Source: Anaerolineae bacterium
GTDB lineage: Bacteria > Chloroflexota > Anaerolineae > B4-G1
Direction: 5' to 3'
Length of the DNA: 28,804 nucleotides
Assembly: GCA_030612585.1 (NCBI GenBank)
Contig: JAUWNP010000038.1
Coordinates: 1 to 28,804 of the forward strand
Part shown: one piece after another, positions 1 through 7,626 of the stretch
Numbering within the stretch: position 1 is the stretch's first letter
Layout: each line of letters starts with the position of its first letter
The notes under the pieces: generated by a model
Databases searched by the model: none
What the model saw: the letters and a program-made list of their open reading frames with translations, nothing else
Told to the model about the DNA's origin: nothing
Position numbers and translations under genes: made by a program

Positions 1-1
1 A

Positions 2-553
2 GGTTTCAGCGATCCTGTAACCCTTGCCTTGCAAGGTGCACCATCGGGGGCGACTGTCGTTTTTGACCCTAACCCCGCCATCCCGCCAGGCACCAGCCAA
101 TTGCACGTTACCACCACCGCCTCCACCGCTCCTGGAATCTACACCATGACCGTGACCAGCACATCTGGAGTGCTCAACGATACGGCTAACCTGACCCTTA
201 TTGTGGCCTCGGCGGCGCCCAGTTTCACCCTGAGCATCTCCCCCTCAACCCGTATTGCAGGGCCCAACCAGGTGGTCTCTTATACCACGGTTGTTGCCGA
301 GGCAAACGGTTTCAGCCAGCCAGTATCTCTTACAGTCGTGGGACTACCCACAGGCGTAGGCGCAGCCTGGAGCGTCAATCCGGTCACGCCAGGCAATTCT
401 TCGATACTGACCCTCTCCATCCCCGGCAGCCCGTCGTTTGGCAACCGCCTGCTGCAAGTCGTCGGCACCGCCGATATGCAAGTGGTCGCCGAAGAGTTCG
501 AATTAACCATCACCTATCCGTTCAGGGTTTACTTGCCAATAATCCTGAAATAG
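2..553 (+). CDS. C-terminal part of a secreted Ig-like-repeat protein (5' truncated by window)
   Basis: The reading frame is open from the left edge of the window (base 2) to the TAG at 551-553, so the TTG at 29 is not a real start. The visible 183 residues contain about two beta-rich repeats of 90 residues, full of Thr, Ser, Pro and Val, with the G-x-Y-T-M-T-V-T-S-T type strands seen in bacterial Ig-like/COG1470-like surface proteins. There is no catalytic motif. The protein ends in FRVYLPIILK; short hydrophobic YLP-type ends like this recur, as I recall, on secreted Chloroflexota proteins and may be a sorting or anchoring tail (inference). It is separated from the next gene by 159 bases with a large palindrome and is probably a separate transcription unit. 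The function of the missing N-terminal part cannot be judged. Confidence 0.8.
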   Translation, partial: GFSDPVTLALQGAPSGATVVFDPNPAIPPGTSQLHVTTTASTAPGIYTMTVTSTSGVLNDTANLTLIVASAAPSFTLSISPSTRIAGPNQVVSYTTVVAEANGFSQPVSLTVVGLPTGVGAAWSVNPVTPGNSSILTLSIPGSPSFGNRLLQVVGTADMQVVAEEFELTITYPFRVYLPIILK

Positions 554-578
554 GTACAATATAGCCGCCAACGCTCTT

Positions 579-644
579 AGCCCCCGTCCGCGGGGGCGGG
601 TCTGCCAGGGAACTCGCCTATGGGACGCCCCCGAGACGGGGGCT
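579..644. repeat. GC-rich nested palindrome between genes
   Basis: AGCCCCCGTC at 579-588 is the exact reverse complement of 635-644, and CGGGGGCG at 591-598 is the exact reverse complement of 626-633, giving a roughly 18-bp interrupted stem around a 27-nt loop. Each arm can also fold alone (GCCCCC/GGGGGC). It lacks a T-run, so it is not a classical intrinsic terminator. It may be a REP-like element that also limits read-through from the upstream gene. Confidence 0.7.
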
Positions 645-712
645 TGGAGCGATTTGAGGCTAATCTGATATTGTCAAAGCAGTTACGCTGACAGTATTCC
701 TGGAGGCCGTGT

Positions 713-1576
713 ATGACCAATCGTCGTAAGCGTTTTATCCTGGCAGGCATAGTTGCATTCTTGATAATCGGAATAGGAGTTGTGATGATGTGGCCACTTT
801 TTCTGAAAGTGCTTTCTAGGTTACGCACCTATGATCCATTGCCCGCTTATGCCGAGCCGATCGAGTCGGATGGCAGTTATACTAACGTTGTTTTTCTCCA
901 CCATTCCACCGGTCGCGCTTTGATCGCCGAAGGAAACGTCCGCCCACTACTCACTGAACTGGGCTACCAATTCTGGGATCACGGTTACAATCAGAGCGGG
1001 CTGGTGTCTCCCGACGGAACGGCTACAGGTGCTAGTTATCACATCCCAGGCCTTCGGGGTAGGGGCAATACAGATGTTGACGGTCTGGTTGAACTATTCT
1101 CGCAACCTGTCACGGATCCGCCTTCAAACGCTTTCAGCCGCTTGCTACAGCACGAGGTGATCGCTTTCAAATCCTGTTTTCCCAATAGCGCCATCAAGAG
1201 CGACACCATGCAGGAACAATTCCGAGCCTGGTACCTCGAGATGCGCGACGTGGTGGATGAACACCCCAACCGCGTTTTTATCCTCGTCACCAGCCCACCC
1301 TTGCATCCTCTGGCAACGAACCCAGACGAGGCAGCCCGCGCTCGGGCAATAGCCGATTGGCTCAAGTCGGATGCCTACCTGACAGGACATCCCAACCTCT
1401 TTGTCTTCGACTTCTTTGATCTCCTGGCCGATCCCGAGACCAATATGTTGAGCGCCAGGTATCAACTCGATCCTGACGAGCGAAACTCACACCCCAACCG
1501 ATTGGCCAATGAGACGATTGGCCCACTATTCGTGAGATTCATTGATGATGCAGTGCAAACACACAAACAACCCTGA
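713..1576 (+). CDS. Membrane-anchored SGNH/GDSL-like hydrolase, first gene of the ACP-ligase-amidotransferase operon
   Basis: The protein has 287 residues. The ATG at 713 is preceded by GGAGG at 702-706. A basic N-terminus followed by one hydrophobic segment (about residues 8-26) predicts a signal anchor with the rest outside the membrane. The globular part has the layout of a divergent SGNH fold: strand-ending VVFLHHSTG near residue 62 in the position of the GDS block, a mid-protein FKSCFPNS block, a VTSPPLHP segment, and a C-terminal SHPN where the catalytic His of the family usually lies. The canonical GDSL motif is not literally present, so activity is unproven. The next gene starts 19 bases downstream, and the following genes are an acyl carrier protein and an AMP ligase. 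This recalls the Dlt system, where DltD is a membrane-anchored protein of similar fold. A role in transferring or removing an acyl or aminoacyl group on an exported polymer is inferred. Confidence 0.7.
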   Translation: MTNRRKRFILAGIVAFLIIGIGVVMMWPLFLKVLSRLRTYDPLPAYAEPIESDGSYTNVVFLHHSTGRALIAEGNVRPLLTELGYQFWDHGYNQSGLVSPDGTATGASYHIPGLRGRGNTDVDGLVELFSQPVTDPPSNAFSRLLQHEVIAFKSCFPNSAIKSDTMQEQFRAWYLEMRDVVDEHPNRVFILVTSPPLHPLATNPDEAARARAIADWLKSDAYLTGHPNLFVFDFFDLLADPETNMLSARYQLDPDERNSHPNRLANETIGPLFVRFIDDAVQTHKQP

Positions 1577-1595
1577 CAGTGATGGAGTAAGTTCA

Positions 1596-1841
1596 GTGAC
1601 CATAGAAGAGCAAATCAGACAGTACATTACCGATAACTTCCTGTTCAGCGACGACGGCTACCAATTGTCCGATAGTACTCTGTTCCTGGAAGAAGGCATC
1701 GTAGACTCGACCGGTGTGTTGGAGTTGGTGATGTTTGTTGAAGAGACTTTCAACATCACCGTCGAGAACGAGGAGATCGCGCCGGAGAATTTCGACTCCG
1801 TTGCCCAACTGGCGGCGTACGTCCGCCACAAGAGCGCCTGA
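1596..1841 (+). CDS. Acyl carrier protein-like (phosphopantetheine-binding) protein
   Basis: This small acidic protein has 81 residues if the GTG at 1596 is used. That start has GGAG at 1584-1587 and lies after the stop of the previous gene. A longer ATG start at 1542 would overlap the hydrolase and add an unconserved tail. Helix I (TIEEQIRQYITDNF), the acidic loop, and the GIVDSTGVLELVMFVEETF stretch match the ACP/PCP family. The Ser of DST (residue 38) is at the phosphopantetheine attachment position, although the usual DSL is changed to DST. The C-terminal FDSVAQLAAYV helix also fits. It lies directly before an AMP-forming acyl ligase, so it most likely carries the acyl or aminoacyl group activated by that enzyme. 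It is probably a stand-alone pathway-specific carrier and not the housekeeping fatty-acid ACP, because no fab genes are nearby. Confidence 0.85.
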   Translation: MTIEEQIRQYITDNFLFSDDGYQLSDSTLFLEEGIVDSTGVLELVMFVEETFNITVENEEIAPENFDSVAQLAAYVRHKSA

Positions 1842-1914
1842 TGCGGCGGCGGGCGACGGTTGAAACTAACACCTAACCGAAGCCTCGTAGTGGTAGTACC
1901 AGGGAAGGAGTGAC

Positions 1915-3465
1915 ATGAACGTAACCAAGTATGTTTTTGATAACGATGCACCAGACAACAAGGTGGCGTTGCTGACCTCACAGGGGGATTATACTTACGC
2001 CGATCTCAAGCGTGGGGTTAATCGGGTAGCCAACTACCTGGTGCGCCATGGGGCACGCAAAGGCGATCGAGTGGCCTTAATTGCTGAAGCATCATACTTC
2101 TGGGTGGTCACGTACCTGGGCACAATACGCGCCGGGTGTGTTGCAGTCCCCTTGCCTGTCAATATTGACGTCGAAGAATGTGCCTATATCTTGGGGACTA
2201 CTGAATGCACTTGGGGATTCGTGCAAGGCAAGTATGCCCGAGATTACTTATCGTTGTTTAACAAGGATGTAACACTTGTTGTGAACGAGCCTGAGCGTGT
2301 CCCGACAGACCTGGTACGGAAAACGGTTCAGTTTGCCGACATTCCAGCGCAAACTAGTGTGGATTTTGACGCAGATTCGGTCGAAATTGACGAGCGCAAG
2401 GACTTGGCCGCACTGATGTTCACATCAGGCTCTACCGGCAAGCCTCGCGGGGTGATGGTTTCACACCGTAACATCATTGCAAACACGAACTCCATTGTCG
2501 AGTACCTGGGACTCACCCCTGATGACCGTATTATGGCTGTGTTGCCGTTGTACTACTGCTTCGGTACGTCGTTGCTACATACACACTTGCGTGTAGGCGG
2601 TTCGGTTGTGATCAATACAAGATTTGCCTTCCCCAACAACGTACTCAAGCACATGCAAGAAACTCGCTGCTCCGGCTTTGCTGGTGTACCCAGCACGTAC
2701 CAGATTCTATTGCGTAGATCCAGTTTGAAAAAAATGGAATTCCCCAACCTGCGATATGTGCAGCAGGCAGGAGGAAAACTGCCCGACGTATTCATCGCGG
2801 AACTGCGCGAGGCATTGCCGACTACGCGTGTGTTTGTCATGTACGGTCAGACGGAAGCGACGGCACGGCTTTCGTACTTGCCGCCCGAGATGATGGACGC
2901 GAAGTCTGGATCAATCGGAAAGGGCATCCCTGGCGTCAAACTGGAGGTGCTTGACGACAATGATCAACCAGTTCATCCTGGTGCGATCGGCGAGATCGTT
3001 GCTGCGGGCAATAACATCACCCTGGGATACTGGAAAGCGCCTGAAGAAACGAACCAATCGTTCCGTAATGGCAAATTATACACCGGCGACCTGGCCACGG
3101 TAGACGAAGACGGGTACATTTTTGTAGTAGATCGCGCTAAGGACTTTTTGAAGTGTGGCGGTCAACGGGTGAGTTGCAAGGAAATTGAGGGCAAGGTACT
3201 AAGGTTCGAGGGACTGGTTGAGGCAGCGGTGATCAGTCAGCCCGACGACACGCTGGGTGAGGCAGTGCGGCTGTACGTGGTACATCCGGCTGGTGAAGCC
3301 AAGCGTGCTGAATTCGAGCAGTTTTGCGTGGAGACCCTACCCCACAACCTTGTACCGAGGACGATCATCTTCCGAGATAAGTTGCCCAAGAACACCTCTG
3401 GTAAACTGGACAAGTTCGCGCTCAAGGAAGAATACCGCTACGAATCGAAGAAACTTGTGCGGTGA
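1915..3465 (+). CDS. AMP-forming acyl-CoA/acyl-ACP ligase (ANL superfamily)
   Basis: The protein has 516 residues. The ATG at 1915 is preceded by AAGGAG. All core ANL motifs are visible: TSGSTGKPRGVMVSH (P-loop, about residues 175-189), MYGQTEA (about 309), YTGDL (about 389), DRAKDFLKCGG (hinge) and PKNTSGKLDK near the C-terminus with the catalytic Lys (about 497). It should activate a carboxylate as acyl-AMP and pass it to the phosphopantetheine of the carrier encoded 73 bases upstream, or to CoA. The gene order carrier - ligase - amidotransferase resembles exosortase-associated and Dlt-type clusters, but no exosortase or MBOAT gene is in the window. The substrate cannot be read from the sequence. 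The downstream amidotransferase starts after 26 bases, so the genes are probably co-transcribed. Confidence 0.9.
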   Translation: MNVTKYVFDNDAPDNKVALLTSQGDYTYADLKRGVNRVANYLVRHGARKGDRVALIAEASYFWVVTYLGTIRAGCVAVPLPVNIDVEECAYILGTTECTWGFVQGKYARDYLSLFNKDVTLVVNEPERVPTDLVRKTVQFADIPAQTSVDFDADSVEIDERKDLAALMFTSGSTGKPRGVMVSHRNIIANTNSIVEYLGLTPDDRIMAVLPLYYCFGTSLLHTHLRVGGSVVINTRFAFPNNVLKHMQETRCSGFAGVPSTYQILLRRSSLKKMEFPNLRYVQQAGGKLPDVFIAELREALPTTRVFVMYGQTEATARLSYLPPEMMDAKSGSIGKGIPGVKLEVLDDNDQPVHPGAIGEIVAAGNNITLGYWKAPEETNQSFRNGKLYTGDLATVDEDGYIFVVDRAKDFLKCGGQRVSCKEIEGKVLRFEGLVEAAVISQPDDTLGEAVRLYVVHPAGEAKRAEFEQFCVETLPHNLVPRTIIFRDKLPKNTSGKLDKFALKEEYRYESKKLVR

Positions 3466-3491
3466 CCTGACTTAAGCCCCGAGAGAGCATC

Positions 3492-5483
3492 ATGTGCGGC
3501 ATCGTCGGCATCTATAATCTAACCAGACATCACCCCATTGACCAGATGCTGCTGGAGCGTATGCTGGGCCTGATCCGGCATCGAGGCCCGGACGAGTCTG
3601 GCATCTACTGTGACGGATACATCGGTCTGGGGAACACCCGATTGAGCATCATTGACCTCAACACCGGCTCGCAGCCCATTGCCAACGAGGACAAAACAGT
3701 CTGGATCGTCCTCAACGGCGAGATTTTCAACTACGTCGAACTGCGGCCCGAACTGGAGGCACAGGGCCATCGCTTCACCACCACCTCCGATACCGAGGTC
3801 ATCGTCCACCTTTACGAACAGTATGGGCCGCGTTGTGTGGAGCACCTCAACGGGCAATTCGCCTTTGCCATCTGGGACCGGCGGCCCGAGACCGGTGGCG
3901 GCACGCTGTTTTTGGCCCGCGACCGTGTGGGCATCCGCCCGCTGTTTTACACCGTGGCCGATGGCACGCTGGTCTTCGGCTCTGAGATCAAGGCAGTATT
4001 GGCCCACCCCGCCGTCAGCGCCCGGCTCGATCTGGCCTCGCTGGCCCAGGTGTTCACCTTTTGGACGACACTGGCGCCGCGCACCGTCTTTGAGGGCATC
4101 GTCGAGGTACCGCCGGGGCACACCCTTACCGCCCGCGAGGGACAGATCTCGGTGGAACGCTACTGGGGATTGAGTTTCCCGGAGGATGGGAGTGGGGAAT
4201 CGCTCTCCGACGACGAGTACGCCGAGGGGTTGCGAGAATTGCTGGCGGACGCCACTCAGATCCGCCTGCGGGCCGATGTGCCGGTGGGCGCTTACCTCAG
4301 CGGCGGGCTAGATTCGTCCACCATCACCGCGCTCATTCGCAACTACACCAGTAACTACCTCAAGACGTTCTCCATCGCCTTCGCCGATCCGGCCTTCGAC
4401 GAACGGGAGCACCAGGAGCGCATGGTCGAGTTCCTGGGCACCGACCATCGCCGCGTCGAGTGCACCGATGCCGACGTGGGCCGCGTGTTTCCCGACGTCA
4501 TCTGGCACACCGAATGGCCTATCCTGCGCACCTCTCCCGCACCGATGTTTCTGCTCTCGCAGTTAGTGCACCAGGACGACATCAAAGTAGTGCTCACCGG
4601 CGAGGGTGCCGACGAATTCCTGGGTGGCTACAACATCTTCAAAGAGAGCAAATTGCGTCGCTTCTGGGCACGAGACCCAGACTCCGCAATGCGCCCCTTG
4701 CTGCTGAAGCGGCTCTACCCCTACGTGCCGGGGCTAGGCCAGGGGGGCACATTCCTGGAGGCATTCTTCCGCCGGAGTCTGACCGAGACCGAGCGGCTGG
4801 ACTACTCCCACGCCATCCGCTGGTCCAATACCGCACCGCTGCGGCGATTTTTCTCCCCCGAAGCCCAGGCCGCCCTCAACGGCTACGATCCTGTGCCCGA
4901 AGTTATCACGGCGCTCAAACTCCATCCCGCTTTCGAGCGCTGGATGCCGCTGGCCCAGGCACAGTACATTGAGATCACCATTTTTATGTCACAGTACCTG
5001 CTCTCATCCCAGGGCGACCGGATGTTGGCGGCCCATTCGGTAGAAGGCCGTTTCCCTTTCCTGGATCACCGCGTCATCGAGTTCGCCAGCCACATTCCGC
5101 CCCGCCTCAAGATTCGGGGACTGAACGAAAAGTACATTCTCAAGCGGGCCATGCGGGGGATGTTGCCCAAGTCGGTCTATGCCCGGACCAAGAGACCCTA
5201 CCGCGCGCCGATCCACCGCAGTTTCTTTGGCAACGCTCCCTATGACTACGTGCAAGAGATGCTGTCACCGGAAGCGATCCGTGCGGCGGGCTATTTTCAC
5301 CCCCAGGCCGTGGCCCGGCTGGTCAAAAAGGCCCAGGGCGCGCACTCCCTGAGCGAGCGGGATAACATGGCCCTGGCCGGGATACTCTCTACTCAACTTC
5401 TCCATCACCAATTCGTCGAGGACTTTCCAGGCCGACCCATCCCTGCCATCGCCCCTCTTAAACTCCGCCTCGGCCCCACCTAA
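3492..5483 (+). CDS. asnB: Asparagine synthetase (glutamine-hydrolysing)-like amidotransferase
   Basis: The protein has 663 residues and begins MCGIVGIYN. Cys2 becomes the N-terminal nucleophile of the class II glutaminase domain (about residues 2-210). That domain also shows RHRGPDESG, RLSIIDL, NGEIFNY and SDTEV motifs. The C-terminal synthetase domain has the PP-loop LSGGLDSS (Ser270 onward), LTGEGADEFLGGY and EGRFPFLDHRVIEF. Both half-reactions therefore look intact: glutamine to glutamate plus ammonia, channelled to an AMP-activated carboxylate. The substrate may be aspartate, but proteins of this class in polysaccharide and exosortase-type clusters are annotated as amidotransferases of unknown substrate. 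Its place between an acyl ligase and a NadE-like protein suggests a dedicated role rather than housekeeping asparagine synthesis. The NadE-like gene starts 15 bases after its stop. Confidence 0.88.
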   Translation: MCGIVGIYNLTRHHPIDQMLLERMLGLIRHRGPDESGIYCDGYIGLGNTRLSIIDLNTGSQPIANEDKTVWIVLNGEIFNYVELRPELEAQGHRFTTTSDTEVIVHLYEQYGPRCVEHLNGQFAFAIWDRRPETGGGTLFLARDRVGIRPLFYTVADGTLVFGSEIKAVLAHPAVSARLDLASLAQVFTFWTTLAPRTVFEGIVEVPPGHTLTAREGQISVERYWGLSFPEDGSGESLSDDEYAEGLRELLADATQIRLRADVPVGAYLSGGLDSSTITALIRNYTSNYLKTFSIAFADPAFDEREHQERMVEFLGTDHRRVECTDADVGRVFPDVIWHTEWPILRTSPAPMFLLSQLVHQDDIKVVLTGEGADEFLGGYNIFKESKLRRFWARDPDSAMRPLLLKRLYPYVPGLGQGGTFLEAFFRRSLTETERLDYSHAIRWSNTAPLRRFFSPEAQAALNGYDPVPEVITALKLHPAFERWMPLAQAQYIEITIFMSQYLLSSQGDRMLAAHSVEGRFPFLDHRVIEFASHIPPRLKIRGLNEKYILKRAMRGMLPKSVYARTKRPYRAPIHRSFFGNAPYDYVQEMLSPEAIRAAGYFHPQAVARLVKKAQGAHSLSERDNMALAGILSTQLLHHQFVEDFPGRPIPAIAPLKLRLGPT

Positions 5484-5498
5484 CCAATAGGAGAAACT

Positions 5499-6467
5499 AT
5501 GACTTTCCACAAAGACGTTCTCAAAATAGACCCCGCCGCCGTGACCGAAGAACTGGTCGCCAACCTCCGCCGCGATGTGCACAAGACGCTGCGCCGCTCC
5601 GGGGCGGTAGTGGGCATTAGCGGCGGCGTGGACTCGTCAACGGTGCTGGCCCTCTGCGTCCGCGCCTTTGGCCCTAAGCGGGTCGTTGGTGTGATGATGC
5701 CAGAGAAAGACTCCAGCCGCGACAGCATCGTGCTGGCCCGCAAGGTGGCCAGACAGTTTGATGCCGCAACCGTCGTCGAGGACATGACCGGCACATTGGT
5801 GGGCTTTGGCTGCTATGCCCGCCGGGACGAAGCCATCAAGCGCGTCTTTCCAGAATACGACCCCGGCTACAAGGCCAAGATCACGCTCCCAGGCAACGTA
5901 CTGGACAGCGAGACCCTCAACATCTTCTACCTGACAATCATCACACCGGAGGGCGAGGAGAAATCGAAACGGCTCAATCTGCGCGATTACCTGCAGATCG
6001 TGGCCGCATCCAACTTCAAACAGCGCAGCCGCATGAACATGCTCTATTACCACGCCGAGTCGCGCAATTATGCGGTGGTGGGCACGCCGAACAAAAACGA
6101 GCACGACCAGGGTTTCTTTGTCAAGTGGGGCGATGGGGGCTACGACGTGGCCCCTATCCGGCATCTGTTCAAAACCCAGGTCTACCAACTGGCGGAGTAC
6201 CTGGAGGTGCCACTGGAGATCCGCCGGGCCACGCCGACTACCGACACCTACAGCGCCCACAGTTCTCAGGAAGAATTCTTTTTCCGCCTGCCGTTCGAGA
6301 TGATGGATTTGATCTGGTACGCCCAGGAGCACAACGTGCCCACCGCCGAGGTGGCCCAGGTGATGGGCCTCACTGAGGAACAGGTGCGGCGCGCGTTTAG
6401 CGACCTTGAGCGCAAGCGACGTACAACTGAATATCTGCGCATGGTGCCGATTGGATACGGAAGTTGA
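5499..6467 (+). CDS. NAD synthase-like N-type ATP pyrophosphatase (divergent, ammonia-dependent type)
   Basis: The protein has 322 residues and starts at the ATG at 5499 after AGGAG. The PP-loop SGGVDSS (residues 41-47) and the block VVGTPNKNEHDQGFFVKWGDG followed by DVAPIRHLFKTQVYQLAEYL match NAD synthetase (NadE), which adenylates nicotinate adenine dinucleotide and amidates it. There is no glutaminase domain, so it would need free ammonia or a partner. Where housekeeping NadE has a DLWPGQTDE-type loop, this protein has TPTTDTYSAHSSQEEFFF, and it has an extra segment around residues 100-160. I recall similar NAD-synthase-annotated proteins from surface-polysaccharide loci. With a glutamine amidotransferase, an acyl ligase and a carrier in the same operon, a substrate other than NaAD is quite possible (inference). 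A genuine second NAD synthetase remains the alternative. Confidence 0.8.
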   Translation: MTFHKDVLKIDPAAVTEELVANLRRDVHKTLRRSGAVVGISGGVDSSTVLALCVRAFGPKRVVGVMMPEKDSSRDSIVLARKVARQFDAATVVEDMTGTLVGFGCYARRDEAIKRVFPEYDPGYKAKITLPGNVLDSETLNIFYLTIITPEGEEKSKRLNLRDYLQIVAASNFKQRSRMNMLYYHAESRNYAVVGTPNKNEHDQGFFVKWGDGGYDVAPIRHLFKTQVYQLAEYLEVPLEIRRATPTTDTYSAHSSQEEFFFRLPFEMMDLIWYAQEHNVPTAEVAQVMGLTEEQVRRAFSDLERKRRTTEYLRMVPIGYGS

Positions 6468-6536
6468 GCCGGCCGTCTTTCCCGGCACAGGTACTTAAGT
6501 AGGTAGCCAGAAGTCCCTTTCCCCTTATGGGGGCGG

Positions 6537-6646
6537 GTATCTTCTCAAAAAGCTGGGGCGAAAGTAGGTCGGATTTGCTATCCGACCCTGTGGCGGTTAG
6601 CAAAACCGCCCTACGCTGCCCTTGCCCCAAGGTATTGAGAAGATAC
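6537..6646. repeat. Cruciform-like palindromic element with two inner hairpins
   Basis: GTATCTTCTCAA at 6537-6548 is the exact reverse complement of 6635-6646. Inside lie two perfect hairpins: GGTCGGAT/ATCCGACC (6567-6574 and 6580-6587, loop TTGCT) and GGCGGTT/AACCGCC (6592-6598 and 6604-6610, loop AGCAA). The loops are complementary to each other, and a short GTAGG/CCTAC pairing closes the pair. GGGGC near 6555 can pair with GCCCC near 6624. The layout suits a MITE/REP-type mobile palindrome; a structured leader for the downstream methyltransferase is the alternative. The rest of the 264-base gap holds only a GC-rich stretch and the AAAGGAG site of the next gene. Confidence 0.75.
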
Positions 6647-6731
6647 GGGGCGGGATGTGGCGGGGGCAAATGCGTGGGAGCCCGGCCCGCCCGGCCCAGA
6701 ATATTGAGCAGAATGAAAGGAGTGAAACAAG

Positions 6732-7544
6732 ATGGATACGAAGACATGGGTACCTGACGGAACTCCGCTGGACAAGCCCAACCCGGCCCGCATGTACGAT
6801 TACTATCTCGGCGGCTATCACAACTTTGAAATCGATCGTTTGGTGTCCGACCAAATAAACGAGATTTATCCCGATATGGTGCCGAGCGCCCACGCCAACC
6901 GCGCGTTCTTGCGCCGCCTTGTCGAATTCCTGGCCGCACAGGGCGTGGACCAGTTCCTCGACATCGGTTCCGGCCTGCCGACCGTTGGCAACGTCCACGA
7001 GGTAGCCCAGAGAGCCAACCTTGCCGCTCGCGTCGTCTACGTGGACATAGACCCTATCGCCGTGGCGCACAGCCAGGCCATACTGGTAGACAATCCCAAC
7101 GCCGCCGCTATCCAGGGCGATGTCCGCCAGCCGGACTCGATTCTCAATCACGCAACGGTCAAGGAGTTGCTCGACTTCAGCCGGCCGATGGGTATGCTAC
7201 TCCTGACTGTCGTGCATTACGTCGTGGACGACGAGAAGGCGTACGGTGCAGTTCGTACCCTGCGCGACGCACTGGCACCGGGCAGTTACGTCGCCATTTC
7301 GCACTTTTCGTACGAGGGTGTTCCCCGTGAGATCGCCGAGCCGATACGACAACTCGGTGCTCGCTCGGCGATTCCCTCCCAGGCACGCTCACGCGCTGAG
7401 ATTCTGTCATTGTTCGATGGACTCGAATTGGTCGAACCCGGGCTGGTGCGCGCTTCACTGTGGCGGCCGGAAGGGCCCGACGACGTTTTGCTCGATGAAC
7501 CGGAACGAGTTCTTGGCTGGGTTGGAGTCGGGCGTAAGCCATGA
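6732..7544 (+). CDS. SAM-dependent methyltransferase, DUF574/Methyltransf_19 type
   Basis: The protein has 270 residues, with AAAGGAG a few bases before the ATG at 6732. The N-terminal signature NPARMYDYYLGGYHNFEIDR (residues 17-36) is typical of the DUF574 (PF04672) family of S-adenosylmethionine methyltransferases, which are best known from actinobacteria. FLDIGSGLPT (75-84) is the SAM-binding motif I, followed by VVYVDIDPIAV with the acidic residue of motif II. The natural substrate of the family is poorly known. The gene is followed after 82 bases by a histidine kinase and a response regulator on the same strand, so it may be co-expressed with them. A role in signalling or a regulated modification is conceivable but not shown. 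No membrane segment or signal peptide is seen. Confidence 0.85.
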   Translation: MDTKTWVPDGTPLDKPNPARMYDYYLGGYHNFEIDRLVSDQINEIYPDMVPSAHANRAFLRRLVEFLAAQGVDQFLDIGSGLPTVGNVHEVAQRANLAARVVYVDIDPIAVAHSQAILVDNPNAAAIQGDVRQPDSILNHATVKELLDFSRPMGMLLLTVVHYVVDDEKAYGAVRTLRDALAPGSYVAISHFSYEGVPREIAEPIRQLGARSAIPSQARSRAEILSLFDGLELVEPGLVRASLWRPEGPDDVLLDEPERVLGWVGVGRKP

Positions 7545-7626
7545 GGCTTGGATTTGGCAATCCAAGCCGAGCAGGATGAGTAGTTGCCAAACGACAAAGA
7601 AAATAGTACCAGGCGATGAACACACA

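Noticed and set aside
661..712. TTGTCA at 671 as a promoter for the five-gene operon
   Set aside because: No acceptable -10 lies at the right distance, so the promoter of this operon remains unidentified.
1542..1595. Upstream ATG start for the carrier protein
   Set aside because: It overlaps the hydrolase gene and adds residues outside the ACP fold. The GTG at 1596 has the ribosome-binding site.
6468..6486. GCCGG/CCGGC hairpin after the NadE-like gene as a terminator
   Set aside because: The stem is only five bp and no T-run follows.
5637..6488. A 283-residue open frame on the - strand
   Set aside because: It lies opposite the NadE-like gene and shows no family motifs.
6527..6757. Open frame across the cruciform element
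   Set aside because: It is a translation of the palindrome and leader, out of frame with the methyltransferase.
7246..7626. Long N-terminal extension of the histidine kinase
   Set aside because: It overlaps the methyltransferase gene in another frame and has shadow-type composition. The ATG at 7627 is preferred.
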